NCBI RefSeq assembly: GCF_003023845.1 | Contig: NZ_PYFT01000001.1 | Location: forward strand, 1,302,001 to 1,366,000 | Source: Adhaeribacter arboris | GTDB lineage: Bacteria; Bacteroidota; Bacteroidia; Cytophagales; Hymenobacteraceae | DNA length: 64,000 nucleotides | Direction of reading: 5' to 3' | Shown here: positions 38,610-47,562 of the stretch, in pieces | How positions within the stretch are numbered: position 1 is the stretch's first letter | How the letters are laid out: every line of letters starts with the position of its first letter | Position numbers and translations under genes: made by a program | The notes under the pieces: model-generated | What the model was told of the DNA's origin: nothing | Databases searched by the model: none | Seen by the model: the letters and a program-made list of their open reading frames with translations, nothing else

Positions 38610-39005
38610 ATTAAGATAGTTTAGAGGTTGTTTATATTGGATTTAGCTTAACATTCTATTTTACTGGTTCTGTAAATTAAATTTCCCTTTTCCGGTTAAA
38701 CACAAACTTTAGTAAGTCAGCCGTGATGAGACACAAAGTGCCTGGGTACAATCTAGGGTACTAAGGGTAATTAAAAAAGGTAGGAGTGATTTTTTCGCAA
38801 TATACGTAAATAGGGCCCTATAGAGTTGTTACCAAGTTAGGACAGTATTTCGGCAAACAACATCAAGTGGGTTTTAATGGGCTATCTTTCGGCTAATACA
38901 AAGCAATCAAAGGTTAGTCATCCTGACCTCGGATTGCTTTGTATTAGCTGGTTATACTCGGCCCATTAAAATAAAGGAAACAATCCAAAACAAAACTGTT
39001 TCTTG
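38610..39005. other. Intergenic region with 100-bp palindrome
   Basis: About 400 bp without a reading frame, between the start of the small-protein pair and the end of the hydrolase gene, both on the minus strand. Its main content is the palindrome at 38872-38971. The rest is AT-rich; I see nothing else in it. Confidence 0.5.
38872..38971. repeat. 100-bp imperfect palindrome
   Basis: The outer arms TTTTAATGGGC (38872-38882) and GCCCATTAAAA (38961-38971) enclose perfect inner 16-base arms, CTAATACAAAGCAATC (38893-38908) and its complement (38932-38947), around a 23-base loop. It lies 35 bases past the stop of the dienelactone hydrolase gene and lacks a U-tract on the minus strand. Confidence 0.7.
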
Positions 39006-39893
39006 TTACTTCAATTTTGTGTTAAAAAAATCGATGGTACGTTTCCAGGCAAGCTCTGCCGCCGCTTTGTCGTAACGGGGAGTGGTATCGTTATGAAAGC
39101 CATGATTGGCATTCTCGTACATGTAAGCGGTGTATTCTTTTTTATTTTCTTTCAGGGCTTTTTCATACGCCGGCCATCCTTCATTCACGCGGGTATCCAG
39201 GGCGGCATAGTGTAATAACAAAGGTGCCTTGATTTTTGGAACATCTGCTACTTCTGGCTGGCCGCCATAAAAGGGTACAGCGGCGGCTAGATCCGGAATA
39301 CGCACGGCCATCATATTGGCAATCCAACCACCGAAGCAAAAACCGACTACTCCTACTTTACCATTACAATCCTTGTTATTTTTTAAATAGTCATAAGCCG
39401 CGATAAAATCTTCCAACATTTCATTTCGGTCGCGTTTACTTTGCAACTCTCTACCTTGATCATCATTGCCCGGATAACCGCCTAAGGGCGTTAAAGCATC
39501 CGGCGCAATGGAAATGAATCCGGCTAAAGCTGCTCTTCTGGCTACGTCTTCAATGTGCGGATTTAAACCCCGGTTTTCGTGAACTACAATAATGCCCCCT
39601 AATTTCTTTTTAGCATCGGCGGGCCGGGACAACAAGGCCTTAATGGTACCGCCTCCTTTAGTAGAGGAATAATTTACGTATTCTGATTTTAAGCGAGAAT
39701 CGTCCGCTTTAATTTGAATGCCACCTTTGTAATCGGGCATGAGAAAGCTCATCAGAGAGGCTACCGTAAGACCACCAACCGCGTAGGCGGAAAGTTTTTG
39801 CATAAATTCCCGCCGGTCTACCCGGTTATGCGCGTAATCATCATAAAGGTCAAATACTTCTTGTTTGATGTCTTCTTTTTTTATGTCGCTCAT
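39006..39893 (-). CDS. Dienelactone hydrolase family protein, Tat-like signal
   Basis: A 295-residue alpha/beta hydrolase. Residues 25-50 carry a twin-arginine-like signal, [20 protein letters not shown] (Arg27-Arg28), so export folded is inferred. The hydrolase has the dienelactone-hydrolase triad: Cys186 in [10 protein letters not shown], Asp233 in HYAALDTRV and His264 in [10 protein letters not shown]. The oxyanion-side motif is [18 protein letters not shown]. In the family a cysteine nucleophile hydrolyses lactones or esters; the natural substrate is unknown. It is transcribed alone, with a 100-bp palindrome at its 3' end. Confidence 0.88.
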   Translation of the reverse strand: MSDIKKEDIKQEVFDLYDDYAHNRVDRREFMQKLSAYAVGGLTVASLMSFLMPDYKGGIQIKADDSRLKSEYVNYSSTKGGGTIKALLSRPADAKKKLGGIIVVHENRGLNPHIEDVARRAALAGFISIAPDALTPLGGYPGNDDQGRELQSKRDRNEMLEDFIAAYDYLKNNKDCNGKVGVVGFCFGGWIANMMAVRIPDLAAAVPFYGGQPEVADVPKIKAPLLLHYAALDTRVNEGWPAYEKALKENKKEYTAYMYENANHGFHNDTTPRYDKAAAELAWKRTIDFFNTKLK

Positions 39894-40176
39894 GTTCGTT
39901 GGTCCTAAATTTATTCCTGAATATAAATAATTTTACATTACCCGCTTTCATTTTCATAAAAGCAAAGATTTATTTAGAATGGATCGACCATTTCTTGCCC
40001 AAATGGACTAAATGACATTACTTTTCTAAATAATCATCTGGTGAAAAATTGTTTAACTATAAAATGAGCACTTAAATATTTAATTTTTATTTAAGCTGAT
40101 TTCAAAAAAATGACACTTTAATTTTCCCAATTTCTACTATTGGGTTAGTTGAAAATTATATTGTAACGAAGAATTG

Positions 40177-41544
40177 TTATCCAGGTAAAGTTCTGGAATA
40201 GGCTTTATGGGTTTGCCACCAACTGGTAACAGCCAACAGTGCTAAACCAAGCACCAGCCAAATTGCGTAATCAGCGAGTTGTTCAACCCCGATAGTTATA
40301 ATATTGGCTTGACCTGATACCCGTTCCAGCACCCAGGCCAATGCTGCCATTCCCGCCAGCATTGCTCCCACTATTCGGGTAGCCTTATAAATACGGGTTT
40401 GACTTAATAATATCAGCCAGGGAATTACCAAGGCAACAATACTTAATTGCATTAACTCAATACCTAGATTAAAGCCAAATAGGCTCCACAACAGCGGACC
40501 AGATTCAAGGTGCAGGTTGGTGAGAGTATCGGCAAAAGCTAATCCATGCACCAAGCCAAAACCACCTGCCACCCATGCCTCCCGACCAGGAAAAAGGGGC
40601 CGAATGGCGTGTACCGCGGAAACCAGGATAGACACGGCAATGAGAATTTCTACCGGTTGGCTGGGCAACTTTACCCATGCTAGCGTACCCAATAGCAAAG
40701 TGAATGAGTGCCCAATAGTAAAAGCAGTTACAATCAGCAGCAAACGCCGAAGGCTATAACGCACTCCCCCAAACCCATGCCATTTACTACCTGTAACCAG
40801 CAAAGGAGCCGGCAGTAGAAGCACTAGTAAAAAAAGTAAATGGTCTGTACCTTCGGCAATATGGCGAATTCCGAGCTGTACCATCGCCCGAAATCCCGTC
40901 CAGAGGCTACCCGTTTTCAGGTTCACCGGCAGAGTTGGTATCCGGTTATTAATAATATCCAGTTCAATAACGCCTACTTGGGCCGGAGACTCTTCCACTA
41001 CCTGCCCCCGCACCCAATCTTGCCGAACAGAAACCAGAATTTTATGCGTGACGACCTGATGAAGAACTGCATCGTAGCGAAATACAAACTGCCTAACATC
41101 TTGCCCGACTGGTGGTACTAATCGAACTTGGGCCGTTAATTCGCGGTAAGTGCCATTAATTGGGTTCTTGGTTTCTTGTACTTTTAATGCCCCCACTGCT
41201 ACAGCCCAAGGTTGGCCGTTGAGGCTTACCGGTCGAATGTGCTGAGATAAGTATTCCCGCAAATCAGGGCCAAGCCGGGCCACCAGACCAGTAGAAGAAT
41301 CATTAACCGCATGCCCAAAAGCAGCTTGTAATTCACTCAAAGGAATCTGCACTTCGGCGTCAATCCGGTCGGACTGGATATTGAGTAGTACCACGGAATT
41401 AGGCATTGGGTGCGCTAGTGACGTATAAAACCGGCTTACTATTAGCAGACTGATGAGCAAAAACCTCCGCCAACCGGCTGGATAACAGAGGGTAAAAAAT
41501 AAGTGCTTCACTTTAATAAATATAGGTAAGTTATTGCCCGCCAT
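40177..41544 (-). CDS. HupE/UreJ family membrane protein
   Basis: A 455-residue inner-membrane protein. After a hydrophobic N-terminus (LLISLLIVSRFYTSLAHPMP) there is an external beta-rich domain (about 45-215). About seven helices follow, with the family motif HIAEGTDHLLFLLVLLLPAP, GHSFTLLLGTLAW and VHGLAFADTL. The last helix region is GVEQLADYAIWLVLGLALLA. The HupE/UreJ domain is best known from hydrogenase and urease accessory loci, where nickel transport is suspected, but it occurs widely in other contexts and no nickel enzyme is seen here. It starts inside the end of the DUF3500 gene (14-base overlap), so the two are coupled. Confidence 0.82.
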   Translation of the reverse strand: MAGNNLPIFIKVKHLFFTLCYPAGWRRFLLISLLIVSRFYTSLAHPMPNSVVLLNIQSDRIDAEVQIPLSELQAAFGHAVNDSSTGLVARLGPDLREYLSQHIRPVSLNGQPWAVAVGALKVQETKNPINGTYRELTAQVRLVPPVGQDVRQFVFRYDAVLHQVVTHKILVSVRQDWVRGQVVEESPAQVGVIELDIINNRIPTLPVNLKTGSLWTGFRAMVQLGIRHIAEGTDHLLFLLVLLLPAPLLVTGSKWHGFGGVRYSLRRLLLIVTAFTIGHSFTLLLGTLAWVKLPSQPVEILIAVSILVSAVHAIRPLFPGREAWVAGGFGLVHGLAFADTLTNLHLESGPLLWSLFGFNLGIELMQLSIVALVIPWLILLSQTRIYKATRIVGAMLAGMAALAWVLERVSGQANIITIGVEQLADYAIWLVLGLALLAVTSWWQTHKAYSRTLPG

Positions 41545-42646
41545 AGTCGCTGGTACGGTCGCGCCATACGGAATGTGGGTGCGGAGTACCCCGGATCACA
41601 ATGCCCCCCTGATACGAAAACTCAATCCAGACACTCGGACCATCAATGCGGATATAGTCATTCTCTGAGGTAACGGCGGTTGAACCCGCAAAGGCAATGT
41701 AGGTATTATCCAGCTCGGAAGTGTATTTGTTCAGGAAGGCAGTAGCTGTTTCGCTATCCAGGTCATTTGTGTATAACTGAATGGCATTCAGGACCAAAGT
41801 TTTCTTGTCGGCACTCAGACTACCTACCTGCAGGCCCTGCTTAGTAGTAGGAAACTGCGCGTCTTTACCCGGGCCTAGCAATACGTCGTTAAAAGAGGAA
41901 GAAAGCTTGGCTGTAGTTTGTTCCGCGCTGCTTAAGGCTCCCAACATGGCCGCAAATGCTTGTCGCTCTTGTTCCATTGGCTGGTAGTTTTTGTTATTGG
42001 CCGAAACAGCATCCATAGGCTCAATGGCCCGAAAGGAAGGGGTTACACCCGCAATGGTACCGTTATTATAGGTATTGGCAAACGTGTAGTGGTGGCCGCC
42101 AAATTGTAACTCCCATAAACCAGTAACACTAGGTATACCCAAGAAAGCTAAGTAGTAATTACCGGCACCGTAGGTAGAACCTCCACCGGCAGTATTTAGA
42201 TAATCGTCGGCAACTAAATTACCCAGCATTTCGTCGTAGCCCTCATTGCTGGTGTTCAGCGTTAGTACTGCAACCATCATGTCCCTGAAGGCAGCTAATT
42301 GCGTTTCATCTAGCGACGCCAGATCCAGCCCCACCCGGTTACGGTATAAACCTTCGGGCAAGTTAGACCAACGCTGGGCATTGGCTTTGCTGTACGTTAA
42401 CTGTACCGCCGATAATTGCGTGGCATCAAGCGTAGACTTAAAAGATTCGGCCAGACATACCACTTTTGCCAAGCCGGTAGCTGAGCCGCAAGTGGTATTG
42501 GCGCTGGTAGTGTTTGACAATACTGTTGTGATGGAGGTGGAGAAATCAGGTGTTGTAGTCGAATCGTCTTCGTTCTCCTTACAGCCAGTTATAACATTTA
42601 ACAGAAGCACGGCTGGCAAAGCATAGATTACAAAATGTTTTCTCAT
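41531..42646 (-). CDS. DUF3500 domain lipoprotein
   Basis: A 371-residue exported protein with a lipoprotein signal: IYALPAVLLLNVITGC, lipobox cysteine near residue 22. The DUF3500 domain follows: QRWSNLPEGLYRNRVGLDL, NLVADDYLNTAGGG, GLWELQFGGHHYTFANTYN and the C-terminal WIEFSYQGGIVIRGTPHPHS. DUF3500 proteins are of unknown function. The gene shares 14 bases with the HupE/UreJ gene downstream, which suggests a fixed partnership; in other genomes such pairs are plausible but I cannot check. The cluster of histidines (GGHHYTF, HPHS) hints at metal binding. Confidence 0.82.
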   Translation of the reverse strand: MRKHFVIYALPAVLLLNVITGCKENEDDSTTTPDFSTSITTVLSNTTSANTTCGSATGLAKVVCLAESFKSTLDATQLSAVQLTYSKANAQRWSNLPEGLYRNRVGLDLASLDETQLAAFRDMMVAVLTLNTSNEGYDEMLGNLVADDYLNTAGGGSTYGAGNYYLAFLGIPSVTGLWELQFGGHHYTFANTYNNGTIAGVTPSFRAIEPMDAVSANNKNYQPMEQERQAFAAMLGALSSAEQTTAKLSSSFNDVLLGPGKDAQFPTTKQGLQVGSLSADKKTLVLNAIQLYTNDLDSETATAFLNKYTSELDNTYIAFAGSTAVTSENDYIRIDGPSVWIEFSYQGGIVIRGTPHPHSVWRDRTSDYGGQ

Positions 42647-42937
42647 AAAATAAAAACTTAATTAGAAAGGCTGGCTTACAGCGAAACAAGTATTAATTGG
42701 ATAAGTAAATTTACCTGTACCCGGATGGAATGCAGCTTATGTATAGATAAAGAGGCTTTATTTATCGGTGAATGGGTGATTTATCAATACAGGAACATCT
42801 GCAGGAAAAGCTCTTTAATCCGGAAAATTTTAAAATTATACTAGTTGGGATTTAAACACAACATTAACGCAATATATGTACTACCTAATTTGGCCTGCTC
42901 TCGTAATACAATCAAATCAAGAGAGGAGCAGAAGAGA
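42647..42937. other. Divergent intergenic region DUF3500 / small lipoprotein
   Basis: About 290 bp of AT-rich DNA between divergent genes. It holds the purine-rich GAGAGGAG site just before the lipoprotein start at 42938, a reasonable ribosome-binding sequence. I see no other structure. Confidence 0.45.
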
Positions 42938-43339
42938 ATGAAAATGATAAAGCAGATCCTAGTGTTTTGTTTTTTGTTGTTATTGATAGGAATAACCGCT
43001 TGCAAAACCAGTAACACTTCTACCAATTCCACCAATACGGCTAACAGAAATCTGGCACCCCAAAATGTTGATATACGGGGAAGCATTAGTACGAGGCATT
43101 ATGAGCAAGGACAGGTCATGATTGAAGTAGAAAGCTTTACTGCGCAGGGAACCCGGTATAATCGAGCGTACGTACTCGTTTTACCCACCACGCAAATTGT
43201 TGGCCCGGATGGTCAGTCTATTAGTTTAAGCGAGTTACAACAAGGGCAAATGGTAGCTGCTTTTTTAAGAGGCGGTGGCAAAGGAAATTTGGTAGGATTA
43301 GGCGTTGCCCGAAAATTGTGGGTAGAGGCAGGTATTTAA
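42938..43339 (+). CDS. Small lipoprotein, unknown
   Basis: A 133-residue protein with a clear lipoprotein signal, ILVFCFLLLLIGITAC, then a Ser/Thr/Asn-rich linker (about 22-42) and a compact beta-rich domain with RYNRAYVLVLPTTQIVGPDG and ISLSELQQGQMVAAFLRGGG. The domain resembles a small OB/SH3-type fold by strand pattern only. The ATG at 42938 is chosen because GAGAGGAG precedes it and because the upstream extension in frame to 42845 has no signal-peptide character. No partner is obvious. Confidence 0.7.
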   Translation: MKMIKQILVFCFLLLLIGITACKTSNTSTNSTNTANRNLAPQNVDIRGSISTRHYEQGQVMIEVESFTAQGTRYNRAYVLVLPTTQIVGPDGQSISLSELQQGQMVAAFLRGGGKGNLVGLGVARKLWVEAGI

Positions 43340-43470
43340 AACAGGGCAAATGAATCCTACATTCCTGCTCCGTTCTTCATCTACTACCGAAAACCTATTT
43401 TTTAAATTAATTGTTAGGTAAGTTTTAAGGATTTTCAAACTAACCAGTTTAAGAAGTACTCTTGCAATTA

Positions 43471-44061
43471 TTATTTAGTTAAAAGGAAAACTAAAAGGCT
43501 TTTTGGACCGTGGGCACCCAGCACCAACGATTGCTCGATATCGGCGGTTTTAGAAGGACCGGCAATAAAGGTGGCGAACCCATAATCCAATGTTCCGATT
43601 TTAGCGTAAGCATCGTGCATAGTCGGTACAATATTTTCCGGATGGATAATTAACGCCAGGTGCTGGGCAATAAACGGTAAGGCCCGTTCCTGCAACAAAT
43701 CCTCCGTTACCCAAACAGCACCATTTTCGGCTACGGCTAAATGAGCTTCCACCACGGCTAACTCTAAGTCGGCAAAAGCATGGGCGTTGGCGTAAGTAAT
43801 GCCGGTATCCACTAATTCGGTTAATTCCTTTGCCGAAGTAAATATGGTTTTATTGCCAAATTCTTCTTTTAAAATCGTATTTATTTGGGCATAAGAAGAA
43901 ACCGGGTGCACCTCCCCTCCTATGGCTTGTACCACTTCCGAAAACTTTTGTGCTAAATCGGTAAAAGGCTGCTCAAAAAACGGAATAGCGGGTAAACTTG
44001 TATTTTCCGGTTGATTCCTTTTTACGGCATCTAATATCTTTTCGCGGCTATGCATGACCAT
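43471..44061 (-). CDS. lutC: Lactate utilization protein C (LUD domain)
   Basis: A 196-residue LUD-domain protein, third subunit of the LutABC complex that oxidises L-lactate to pyruvate. Motifs include VGxE-type EVVQAIGGEVHPVSSYAQIN, AELAVVEAHLAVAENGAVWV and IVPTMHDAYAKIGTLDYGFA, followed by FIAGPSKTADIEQSLVLGAH. Its start overlaps the end of lutB by 14 bases. It is the last gene of the lutA-lutB-lutC operon on the minus strand. It has no cofactor motif of its own. Confidence 0.9.
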   Translation of the reverse strand: MVMHSREKILDAVKRNQPENTSLPAIPFFEQPFTDLAQKFSEVVQAIGGEVHPVSSYAQINTILKEEFGNKTIFTSAKELTELVDTGITYANAHAFADLELAVVEAHLAVAENGAVWVTEDLLQERALPFIAQHLALIIHPENIVPTMHDAYAKIGTLDYGFATFIAGPSKTADIEQSLVLGAHGPKSLLVFLLTK

Positions 44062-45436
44062 TCTGCTGGCGGTTTTTTTTATACCAATCGTGGAAAGATT
44101 CCTTGGGAGGTTCGGGCATATCGCGTTGCTTAAACCAAGGGTTTAAATTATTATTAATTACAAAAGGAGTAGTTTTCATAAACCATTTGCCGGTTTTACC
44201 CGCCATCCGGTAAAAAGCCGGGTGACTAAAAGTAAAAGCCATTCCCTGCATCGCTGCTTTTTTAGCAGCAGGGGCATATCCTTCCTGTACCAAGACCTGC
44301 CGCCATTTGTACAACTGATCGTGAATATCAATCTTTACCGGACAAACATTAGTGCACGAGCCGCACAACGTTGAGGCAAATGGTAAATCGGCGTAATCTT
44401 TCATATTCAGGTTGGGCGCCAGAATAGAGCCAATGGGTCCGGCAATGGCATTGTGATAACTGTGCCCTCCGCTTCGGCGGTAAACCGGGCAGGTATTCAT
44501 GCAGGCGCCGCACCGGATACATTTTAAAGAATTACGGAAATCTTTGCGGCCTAATTGGCGGCTGCGCCCATTATCAACCAGCACAATATGCATTTCCTGG
44601 CCAGGCCGGGGCTTTTTAAAATGACTGCTGTAAGTAGTAATGGGCTGACCGGTAGCGCTACGGGTTAACAGGCGCAAAAATACTCCCAAATGCCGGCGGA
44701 GCGGAATAAGTTTTTCAATGCCCATACAGGCAATATGTACCTCAGCTAAGTGGGCTCCCATATCGGCGTTGCCTTCGTTCGTACACACCACAAACTCCCC
44801 GGTTTCAGCTATGGCAAAATTAACGCCGGTAATAGCTATTTTACGGGTCAGGAATTTTTCGCGTAAATGCAAACGGGCGGCGGCGGTTAAAAAGTCCGGA
44901 TCGGCATTTCCGGCCGGGGTGCCCAAATGCAGGTGAAACAACTCTCCTATTTCTTCTTTCTTTTTATGAATACACGGTAATACAATATGACTAGGCGGCT
45001 CTTCCGCTAATTGCACAATGCGTTCTCCTAAATCGGTATCAATTACTTCTATTCCTTCCTGCTGAAGATACTCGTTCAGGTGACATTCTTCGGTGAGCAT
45101 GGATTTGCTCTTGACGAGCTGCGATACGCCCTGCTTTTGCAAAATACTTTTCACAATGGCATTATGTTCTTGCGCATCGGCGGCCCAATGCACCTGAATA
45201 CCATTTTTTAAAGCGTTTTCTTCAAACTGAATTAAATATTCGCTCAAATTAGCCAGAACATTGTGCTTAATCTGGGAGGCCAGGTTGCGTAATTCTTCCC
45301 ATTCGGGTAAGGTATGGGCGGCTTTATCGCGTTTGGCCCGCACCCACCACAAAGTCTGGTCGTGCCAGTTTACCCGTTCTTCATCCTGGTTAAATTTATC
45401 TGCTAAGGCGGGGTGTTCGGCTATTGTTTTAGGCAT
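44048..45436 (-). CDS. lutB: Lactate utilization protein B (LUD plus 4Fe-4S)
   Basis: A 462-residue iron-sulfur protein of the LutABC lactate oxidase. The N-terminal LUD domain has SKSMLTEECHLNEYLQQEGI, DTDLGERIVQLAEEPPSHIV and GVNFAIAETGEFVVCTNEGN. The C-terminal ferredoxin-like part binds two 4Fe-4S clusters: CIRCGACMNTCPVYRRSGGH and CGSCTNVCPVKIDIHDQLYK. Its start overlaps the lutA stop by 8 bases (ATGCCTAA), the same arrangement as parE-parC, and its end overlaps lutC by 14 bases, so the three are tightly coupled. Confidence 0.93.
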   Translation of the reverse strand: MPKTIAEHPALADKFNQDEERVNWHDQTLWWVRAKRDKAAHTLPEWEELRNLASQIKHNVLANLSEYLIQFEENALKNGIQVHWAADAQEHNAIVKSILQKQGVSQLVKSKSMLTEECHLNEYLQQEGIEVIDTDLGERIVQLAEEPPSHIVLPCIHKKKEEIGELFHLHLGTPAGNADPDFLTAAARLHLREKFLTRKIAITGVNFAIAETGEFVVCTNEGNADMGAHLAEVHIACMGIEKLIPLRRHLGVFLRLLTRSATGQPITTYSSHFKKPRPGQEMHIVLVDNGRSRQLGRKDFRNSLKCIRCGACMNTCPVYRRSGGHSYHNAIAGPIGSILAPNLNMKDYADLPFASTLCGSCTNVCPVKIDIHDQLYKWRQVLVQEGYAPAAKKAAMQGMAFTFSHPAFYRMAGKTGKWFMKTTPFVINNNLNPWFKQRDMPEPPKESFHDWYKKNRQQNGHA

Positions 45437-46172
45437 AGCTATTTAAGATTTCGGCAATATGTTTTACCTGTACTTTACTTTTTTGACGTCGTAAAATGCC
45501 TTCCAGGTGCATTAAACAACTCATATCGGCTCCGGTTATAAACTCGGCGCCGTGCTCCAGGTGATCTTTTACCCGGTCTTTTCCCATTTTGGCGCTGATA
45601 GCTTCTTCGGTTACACAAAAGGTGCCGCCAAATCCACAGCATTCGTCTTTACGGCTCAATTCAATCAGTTCCAGGTCTTCTACCATGCGCAATAATTTCT
45701 CGGGTTTGGAGAATGGTTCGGCTACCAGTTCGCTCATCTGCGAAATTTTTAAACCTCTTTGTCCGTGGCAACTCTGGTGCATGCCTACTTTGTACGGGAA
45801 TCGGGCCTTTAAATTTTCTATTTTTAAGATATCCGTTAAAAATTCCGTCAGCTCATAAATTCTTTTCCGGATATGGTGAGCAACTGGCTCGTCAGCAGCA
45901 TTTTCCGCGTGTAAATGGTCTTTAATATGCAACACACAACTGCCCGAGGGCGAAACAATATAGTCTACGTCTTTAAAATTTTGCATAAACAAATTATTGC
46001 AGCCTTGGGTTAAGTGCGCGAAGCCGGAATTTGCCATGGGCTGACCGCAACACGTTTGATTAAAAGGATACACCACTTGTAGTCCTTGTTTTTCCAACAG
46101 CTCCAAAGTAGCAATCGCCGCCTTCGGGTAAAACTGATCCACGTAACAAGGAATAAATAAGCCTATTGTCAT
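45429..46172 (-). CDS. lutA: Lactate utilization protein A (Fe-S oxidoreductase)
   Basis: A 247-residue protein with two CCG domains that bind Fe-S cofactors: NQTCCGQPMANSGF near residue 40 and KDECCGFGGTFCVTEEAISA near residue 180, each with the double-cysteine motif. The start IGLFIPCYVDQFYPKAAIAT is typical of LutA/YkgE. It is the first gene of lutABC, expected to convert L-lactate to pyruvate for growth on lactate. I see no GntR-type regulator next to it. Upstream is a 360-bp AT-rich region that should hold the promoter. Confidence 0.92.
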   Translation of the reverse strand: MTIGLFIPCYVDQFYPKAAIATLELLEKQGLQVVYPFNQTCCGQPMANSGFAHLTQGCNNLFMQNFKDVDYIVSPSGSCVLHIKDHLHAENAADEPVAHHIRKRIYELTEFLTDILKIENLKARFPYKVGMHQSCHGQRGLKISQMSELVAEPFSKPEKLLRMVEDLELIELSRKDECCGFGGTFCVTEEAISAKMGKDRVKDHLEHGAEFITGADMSCLMHLEGILRRQKSKVQVKHIAEILNSYA

Positions 46173-46532
46173 AAATGAACTAGATACGATTGAACCTACT
46201 ATTTCAGTTTTAAAGTATACTTGGTAAAAGGCAATGTGATTAAAAATTTAAAACCGGAACCTTTAAATATAGAACCTGGGTCTTTTCCACAGCAAGAATT
46301 TCAGTAAGAAAAATCTTCAACTAAAATTAGGAGAATCACAAATGGTAAGTATCCTGTACTGTACTGTTGGTTACCCGATAATTTTTAAGAATTAGAAAAT
46401 GTTATAAATACTTTTTTCTTCTTACCATTATTTTCCCTACTGGTAACGCTTGGTAAAAAAATTACTTTTCGGCTATCCAAGTTAAATTCCGTTCGTAAAC
46501 GTTTAGAAATTGTTTTAACTAAAATTACGGCT
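46173..46532. other. Intergenic region upstream of lutA, with an unstarted open frame
   Basis: From about 46385 to 46532 the plus strand is open in the same frame as the gene at 46533. It would encode a hydrophobic stretch (FFFLPLFSLLVTLGKKITF) followed by a basic coiled-coil segment (LNSVRKRLEIVLTKITAMDE). No ATG, GTG or TTG precedes it in frame. It may be an N-terminal extension with a rare start codon, or a damaged gene start. Confidence 0.4.
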
Positions 46533-46811
46533 ATGGATGAGAAAATGGAAGGAATGGATGAAAGTATGAAAGCCATGCAACGGCGTTTAGAGGAAGTAGG
46601 TAAAAATAATGAGGGGCAGAATATAAATATTGGCGGCAATAAAAAAGTGCAAGACCAGGACCAGGACAGAATGAATCCGGGAGCAATGGCAGGTGCTGCC
46701 GGGGGTACAGGCGGTCTTGGTACCGATAAAAATTCGGGCGGTGAACTGGGTGTTCCCACCGGAGAAGGCGTTAACGGTCATGTAGGGGGAACCGGCACGG
46801 AAAACGGCTAA
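46533..46811 (+). CDS. Small coiled-coil, glycine-rich protein, unknown
   Basis: A 92-residue protein: a charged coiled coil (MEGMDESMKAMQRRLEEVGK) followed by Asn-rich and then Gly-rich low-complexity sequence (GAMAGAAGGTGGLGTDKNSG and GEGVNGHVGGTGTENG). The family is not recognised. It is followed by a strong terminator at 46833-46866, which supports transcription. The frame is open for 50 codons upstream of the ATG and encodes a plausible membrane helix plus more coiled coil, so the true product may be longer (see the upstream region). The reverse strand here also has a long open frame, which I take to be a shadow. Confidence 0.55.
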   Translation: MDEKMEGMDESMKAMQRRLEEVGKNNEGQNINIGGNKKVQDQDQDRMNPGAMAGAAGGTGGLGTDKNSGGELGVPTGEGVNGHVGGTGTENG

Positions 46812-46832
46812 ACTTAAAAATCCAAGTAAAAC

Positions 46833-46866
46833 AAAAAAGCTTTCTTAGGATGGAGAAAGCTTTTTT
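46833..46866. terminator. Strong terminator hairpin
   Basis: AAAAAAGCTTTCT (46833-46845) and AGAAAGCTTTTTT (46854-46866) form a 13-base stem counting the A-T pairs, with an eight-base loop. It can act on either strand. Confidence 0.88.
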
Positions 46867-47071
46867 GTTTTGCTGTAAACCTTGGGTATTTTAAATTAAG
46901 CGTTAGGACAAAAGCAGTAATTGAATAGGGAAAAAGCTAACAATCTAATTATCTTAAGCTGATTAAAACCCACTCCAGATTCTGATTTTATTGCTTTAAT
47001 CTAAGAAAAACACTGATCTTTAATAAATTATGTTCGTCTTTTAGATCCTATTATTGGGTATTTAGTGGCCT

Positions 47072-47349
47072 TTATATTTTCTGAAAGGGGGTGTTTAAAA
47101 CATCAAAGGCATAACCAATGTCGTACAGCCAAGCAGCTACCAAAAACATTACTAATTTAGCTTTGTTTTATTCACTTTTATATGCAATTTTTCGGCGGAT
47201 TTTATCCGTTCTTTGGTATGTTCCAAGGTAAAAAACATAGTAGCTGCCGGTACCTTTTCGGTTAAAAGAGCCGTAGCACAAGCTTTTGTTTCTTCCAGAA
47301 TTAGCCGAATCAAGAGTAGGTAAGCAAAGTTTGGGCTGGTTAGGCGCTC
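47072..47349 (-). pseudogene. Decayed HD-domain phosphohydrolase fragment
   Basis: Translating the minus strand from 47349 gives an open stretch containing TKACATALLTEKVPAATMFF then TLEHTKERIKSAEKL. It is interrupted by stop codons near 47155 and resumes one frame over with LVMFLVAAWLYDIGYAFDVL to a stop at 47072. The order LLTEKxP, F/YHxLEHT, AAE and LxxAAWxHDxGY is that of bacterial HD-domain hydrolases, including those attached to DUF5706 (Pycsar-effector-like) proteins. Both catalytic histidines are changed: FFTLEHT instead of YHxLEHT, and YD instead of HD. No start codon fits and the C-terminal part is missing. I regard it as a dead remnant; the family call is by eye. Confidence 0.55.
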
Positions 47350-47356
47350 ATTTTTG

Positions 47357-47562
47357 TAAAATGAAAAATGCTGGTAAGTAAAATAGCCGTTTGCAGCAAT
47401 GCCTTAGCGGAATAAGATTGCTGTCGCAAATAATACATGGCTATTAAGGTCTATAAGGCTTTGAATCTGCTTATTCTGTAGTAATTAAAATACTCTGGGT
47501 TTGGTACTTTAAAAATTTCCATTGAGTTTTTATTCAGGAATTCCCGGGCTTTTAAAGCTTCT
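47357..47562 (-). pseudogene. Second decayed coding fragment, possibly TPR-like
   Basis: Upstream of the HD fragment on the same strand one frame encodes EALKAREFLNKNSMEIFKVP, then NPEYFNYYRISRFKAL, a TAG stop, and TLIAMYYLRQQSYSAKALLQ TAILLTSIF. The helical pattern with YYLRQQxYxxA resembles TPR helices. It is not in frame with the HD fragment and may come from a different gene. Confidence 0.35.

Noticed and set aside
46385-46759. 124-codon open frame on the minus strand over the glycine-rich gene
   Set aside because: Its product is a proline/serine-rich low-complexity sequence, the expected reverse reading of a glycine-rich gene, while the plus frame has a coiled coil and a terminator.
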